Shown: piece after piece, positions 42,867 to 42,940 of the stretch | How positions within the stretch are numbered: the stretch's first letter is position 1 | How the letters are laid out: each line of letters begins with the position of its first letter | Source: CAUTUX01 sp963532875 | GTDB taxonomy: Bacteria > Bacillota > Clostridia > Christensenellales > CAG-917 | Assembly (NCBI GenBank): GCA_963532875.1 | Contig: CAUSLO010000005.1 | Span: forward strand, 1-42,940 | DNA: 42,940 bases | Direction: 5' to 3' | Notes under the pieces: model-generated | What the model saw: only the letters and a program-made list of their open reading frames with translations | Told to the model about the DNA's origin: nothing | Database searches by the model: none | Position numbers and translations under genes: made by a program

Positions 42867-42940
42867 ATCTTTTTAACTTAATTTTACCCTTCTTTGACAG
42901 TTATGTAAATAATTAACACCTCCCACTTTGTAAATTTTTC

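Noticed and set aside
42917..42924. GGGAGGTG on the minus strand as the ribosome binding site of a further gene
   Set aside because: No start codon follows at a suitable distance and no coding sequence is seen before the ABC promoter.

Overview
The window looks like a chromosomal piece of a low-G+C member of the Bacillota, most likely an uncultured gut-type Clostridia lineage. Grounds: roughly one third G+C by eye, GGAGG-type ribosome binding sites, the standard code with TGA used as stop, clostridial gene content (IorAB, an FNT channel, polyamine ABC uptake, membrane-anchored surface proteins), and no outer-membrane genes. I cannot place it to genus.

Layout. 1-4.5 kb: rpsT with its own promoter and terminator, a WG-repeat protein carrying an RpoA-CTD-like domain, a large exported protein of unknown function, and a LOG-family protein. 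4.7-9.6 kb: a polyamine uptake operon (HTH-cupin regulator, potA, potB, potC, potD) with nearly every gene overlapping the next. 9.6-16.5 kb, minus strand: pfkA, then adenine deaminase, an FNT channel, folC, folE, folP and a folB-folK fusion, which together make tetrahydrofolate beside a formate channel. 16.5-20.1 kb: an acetyltransferase remnant and a 1069-aa surface cysteine protease. 20.3-23.3 kb: asd-dapA-dapB, where DapB carries a C-terminal aspartokinase-like ACT pair.

23.3-33.2 kb, minus strand: a tightly packed nine-gene run (aconitase-family hydratase, acyl-CoA ligase, iorA, iorB, paaK, an ACT protein, 5-formyl-THF cyclo-ligase, an RsmD-CoaD fusion and a coiled-coil protein). It fits fermentation of aromatic amino acids through 2-oxoacids to acyl-CoAs, with housekeeping CoA and folate genes downstream. 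33.3-34.8 kb: two paralogous small membrane proteins and a Cys/His protein behind duplicated promoters. 35.1-39.2 kb: a toxin-antitoxin islet (Fic, HipBA-like, AbiE) with operators and a decayed AbiE start region. 39.3-42.8 kb: a two-gene ABC exporter-fold transporter.

Most noteworthy: (1) the DapB-ACT fusion, which suggests allosteric control of the lysine/diaminopimelate branch at an unusual enzyme; (2) the linkerless RsmD-CoaD fusion; (3) a recurring arrangement in which a -10 box lies 6-9 nt upstream of the start codon with little or no Shine-Dalgarno, suggesting leaderless mRNAs for up to seven genes; (4) the paralogous membrane-protein locus with a copied 47-nt promoter; (5) exported proteins, including PotD, that end in a C-terminal transmembrane anchor; (6) gene remnants that show local decay. 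No tRNA, rRNA, IS element, CRISPR array or riboswitch was recognised.
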